The notes below the pieces were generated by a model, which saw only the letters and a program-made list of their open reading frames with translations, had not been told where the DNA came from and did not search any database. Below are positions 62,291-64,000 of a DNA stretch of 64,000 nt, in pieces. Origin of the DNA: Blastomussa wellsi (lineage: Eukaryota > Cnidaria > Anthozoa > Scleractinia > Plerogyridae); NCBI GenBank assembly GCA_947652115.1, contig OX393570.1, positions 3,904,817 through 3,968,816 on the forward strand, written 5' to 3'. The translations under genes were made by a program, and so were the position numbers. How positions within the stretch are numbered: the stretch's first letter is position 1; each line of letters starts with the position of its first letter.

Positions 62291-64000
62291 TGCGGACGAA
62301 AAAGTTATCTGCAGCGCTTCCCAGACATGATTCCTTCTGCCCTATAACTACCAGCAAGTGCTTATTAATAAATGCAAATAAATCTACTTCTCATGACAGT
62401 TCACTTGCCTATGACTTCAAATATATGCAAATTCTCCTCAGTACATAGTTTTTAGTTCGTTGTCTTCTGAAATTTCGTATAACATCTTGACTTGATGGGA
62501 GTATCATTAAGCTATCAAGCTGCGATTGTCATTCTGACTTTTTCTATTTATTCACACATCACCTCATCTGATTCACACATCACCTCATCTGACTAAACAC
62601 TGTCAGGGCTGAGTGATTAATGATAGATCTAGATCAATAATTCTGTTGTTTTCAAAGTTTATAATTTAACAGGATGGTATCTGAAAACCGGTTTAGTCAG
62701 TCTGTATACCCTAACATGTTTGACTGGTTCTGAAGAATGAATGCAAACAGCGTCAGGAAGTTTACAGTCTCTCTTGGATGACTGGCTTTAAAAGATCTGT
62801 GCCTCTGGGCCATTAATTTATATTCCACCTTCATTGCTAATTACATCCTTTTATCGAAAATTTGCACTAATTTAGGACTTGTTTATATCATAAAAATTTT
62901 AAATTACTATTATCAACTTTATGATCAAGAGTGAACTACCGGTATGCAAAATTTTAAGGAGTACGAGAAGAGAAATGTACTGTTAATAATTATATGCTGT
63001 CTGGTGTTCTTAAAATCTAATACTGGCCCACAGAAAATCACCTGGGAAAAGCAAGGGAAAAATTAATTACTTTTTCCCTAAGTTCAGACCTGAAAACTTC
63101 TAAGCCTAGCCGAAAATTATAAGAAGCGGGTTTGGGGGGAGGGGAGGTACGTGTTTGTTTGTAAAGCAAAATAGGGAATTATCACATTGTCAAGCTCGTC
63201 AAAATATGGCAAAATTAATGTAAATCATGCAGTTACAGAGAATTCTTTAAAGCTGGGACAACTCGCACATACATGTTCATATGATATAATCAAAACAAAG
63301 ATACAAATGCCCAGGAAAGACATTTCAGAAACTATGTATTGTTCTTGCCGATGTTAATTCCTTTGAGTGTTATTATTTGGCTTCCAGGGTGTCAAATGCA
63401 ATCATTTTGCACGCTTCTGCACTTCGACTCTAGTTTCAACTTGAAGCAACTAGATAGGACATTCAAAAGAAATGTCACTCTACTTAGAAAATTTATTCTT
63501 TTTCCCTCTGCTAAAACATCAAGATTACGAACACAGAGGAAATATCGACAATGGAAAATTTGCGTGGCGCGGGATGTGCAATGCAAGTATGCGATCAACA
63601 GGATGAGATAAGCTAAATTGTGTTTGACATCAGTTGGAGGTTTTGGAATGATGTCAGATAACGTGGGGTTTCGCAAATGCTCTTGCAAAATTAGACTTTG
63701 GGAGCTCTTGAAACTTTAGGAGACGATGCAATAAATACATAAAAGTTCTCCCGTGTTTGTGTGCTGTTGCATTTGGGGTGTAAATTACATTATTATCCGA
63801 GCAATTTCCTTTTCCGTACAGCTAAATAATTATTGGTGAACAAGGAAACAATACACGTTTAAGACCATTCGATGAATTCTTTCCGATAAAAAACTCACGT
63901 ATTCAATGGATTTTAATGAAAATTTCGAAACCTCGAGTAAGCCCGACTGTGTACAAATAGTGTCGCGGGCTGACTCGTCAACATTTCGAACGTTTGATTG
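62291..64000. other. presumed RYK intron or upstream DNA, nothing firm
   Basis: No exon of the missing WIF part was recognised on the minus strand. An open stretch at 63899-64000 (minus) ends at a GTGAGT donor and could be an exon crossing the window edge, but its residues do not resemble WIF sequence. A direct repeat of CACACATCACCTCATCTGA lies near 62553-62592. Confidence 0.35.

Noticed and set aside
63392..63688. 98-codon minus-strand frame as a RYK 5' exon
   Set aside because: No WIF-like residues and no matching splice phase.
63899..64000. open stretch ending at GTGAGT as a RYK exon
   Set aside because: The donor is good, but the residues do not resemble WIF or a signal peptide and the window ends; left unassigned.

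Overview
The window reads as nuclear DNA of an anthozoan cnidarian, most likely a stony coral. It is AT-rich, its genes are split into many short exons, and it carries a large TPR-CHAT gene of a class expanded in corals. It also carries many copies of tRNA-derived SINEs and foldback MITEs that I recognise as coral-type. Species cannot be named from the sequence alone.

Layout: (a) about 1980-4985, plus strand: the last three exons of a secreted or extracellular Cys-rich gene with two GCW...YGEC modules; its introns hold a tetranucleotide repeat and a 5'-truncated Penelope-like element. (b) 8713-12831, minus: one uninterrupted 4.1-kb coding exon for a 1372-residue protein with 22 TPR units and a C-terminal CHAT caspase-like domain. 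(c) 16291-31916, plus: a complete 18-exon MFSD1 lysosomal transporter gene (515 codons plus stop by my joins). (d) 37922-44988, plus: a complete 8-exon PRKX-type AGC kinase gene (329 codons plus stop). (e) 50391-61288, minus: nine 3' exons of RYK, the WIF-domain Wnt receptor pseudokinase; the 5' exons were not found and probably lie past the right edge. PRKX and RYK converge on a roughly 5.4-kb intergenic stretch.

The rest is dominated by mobile-element debris: two tRNA-derived SINE families (one in both orientations), Penelope-like tails with a hammerhead-like motif, several short TIR elements with recognisable target duplications (TA, TTA, TAA, ATAGT and a perfect 9-bp one), and many palindromic foldbacks. 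The genes are not an operon and have no obvious shared pathway: a putative immune or death protease, a lysosomal transporter, a cyclic-nucleotide-type kinase and a Wnt receptor. Multi-exon models were joined by hand from splice sites and reading-frame phase; MFSD1, PRKX and the RYK part all join in frame. Family names rest on recognised protein motifs, not on a database search.
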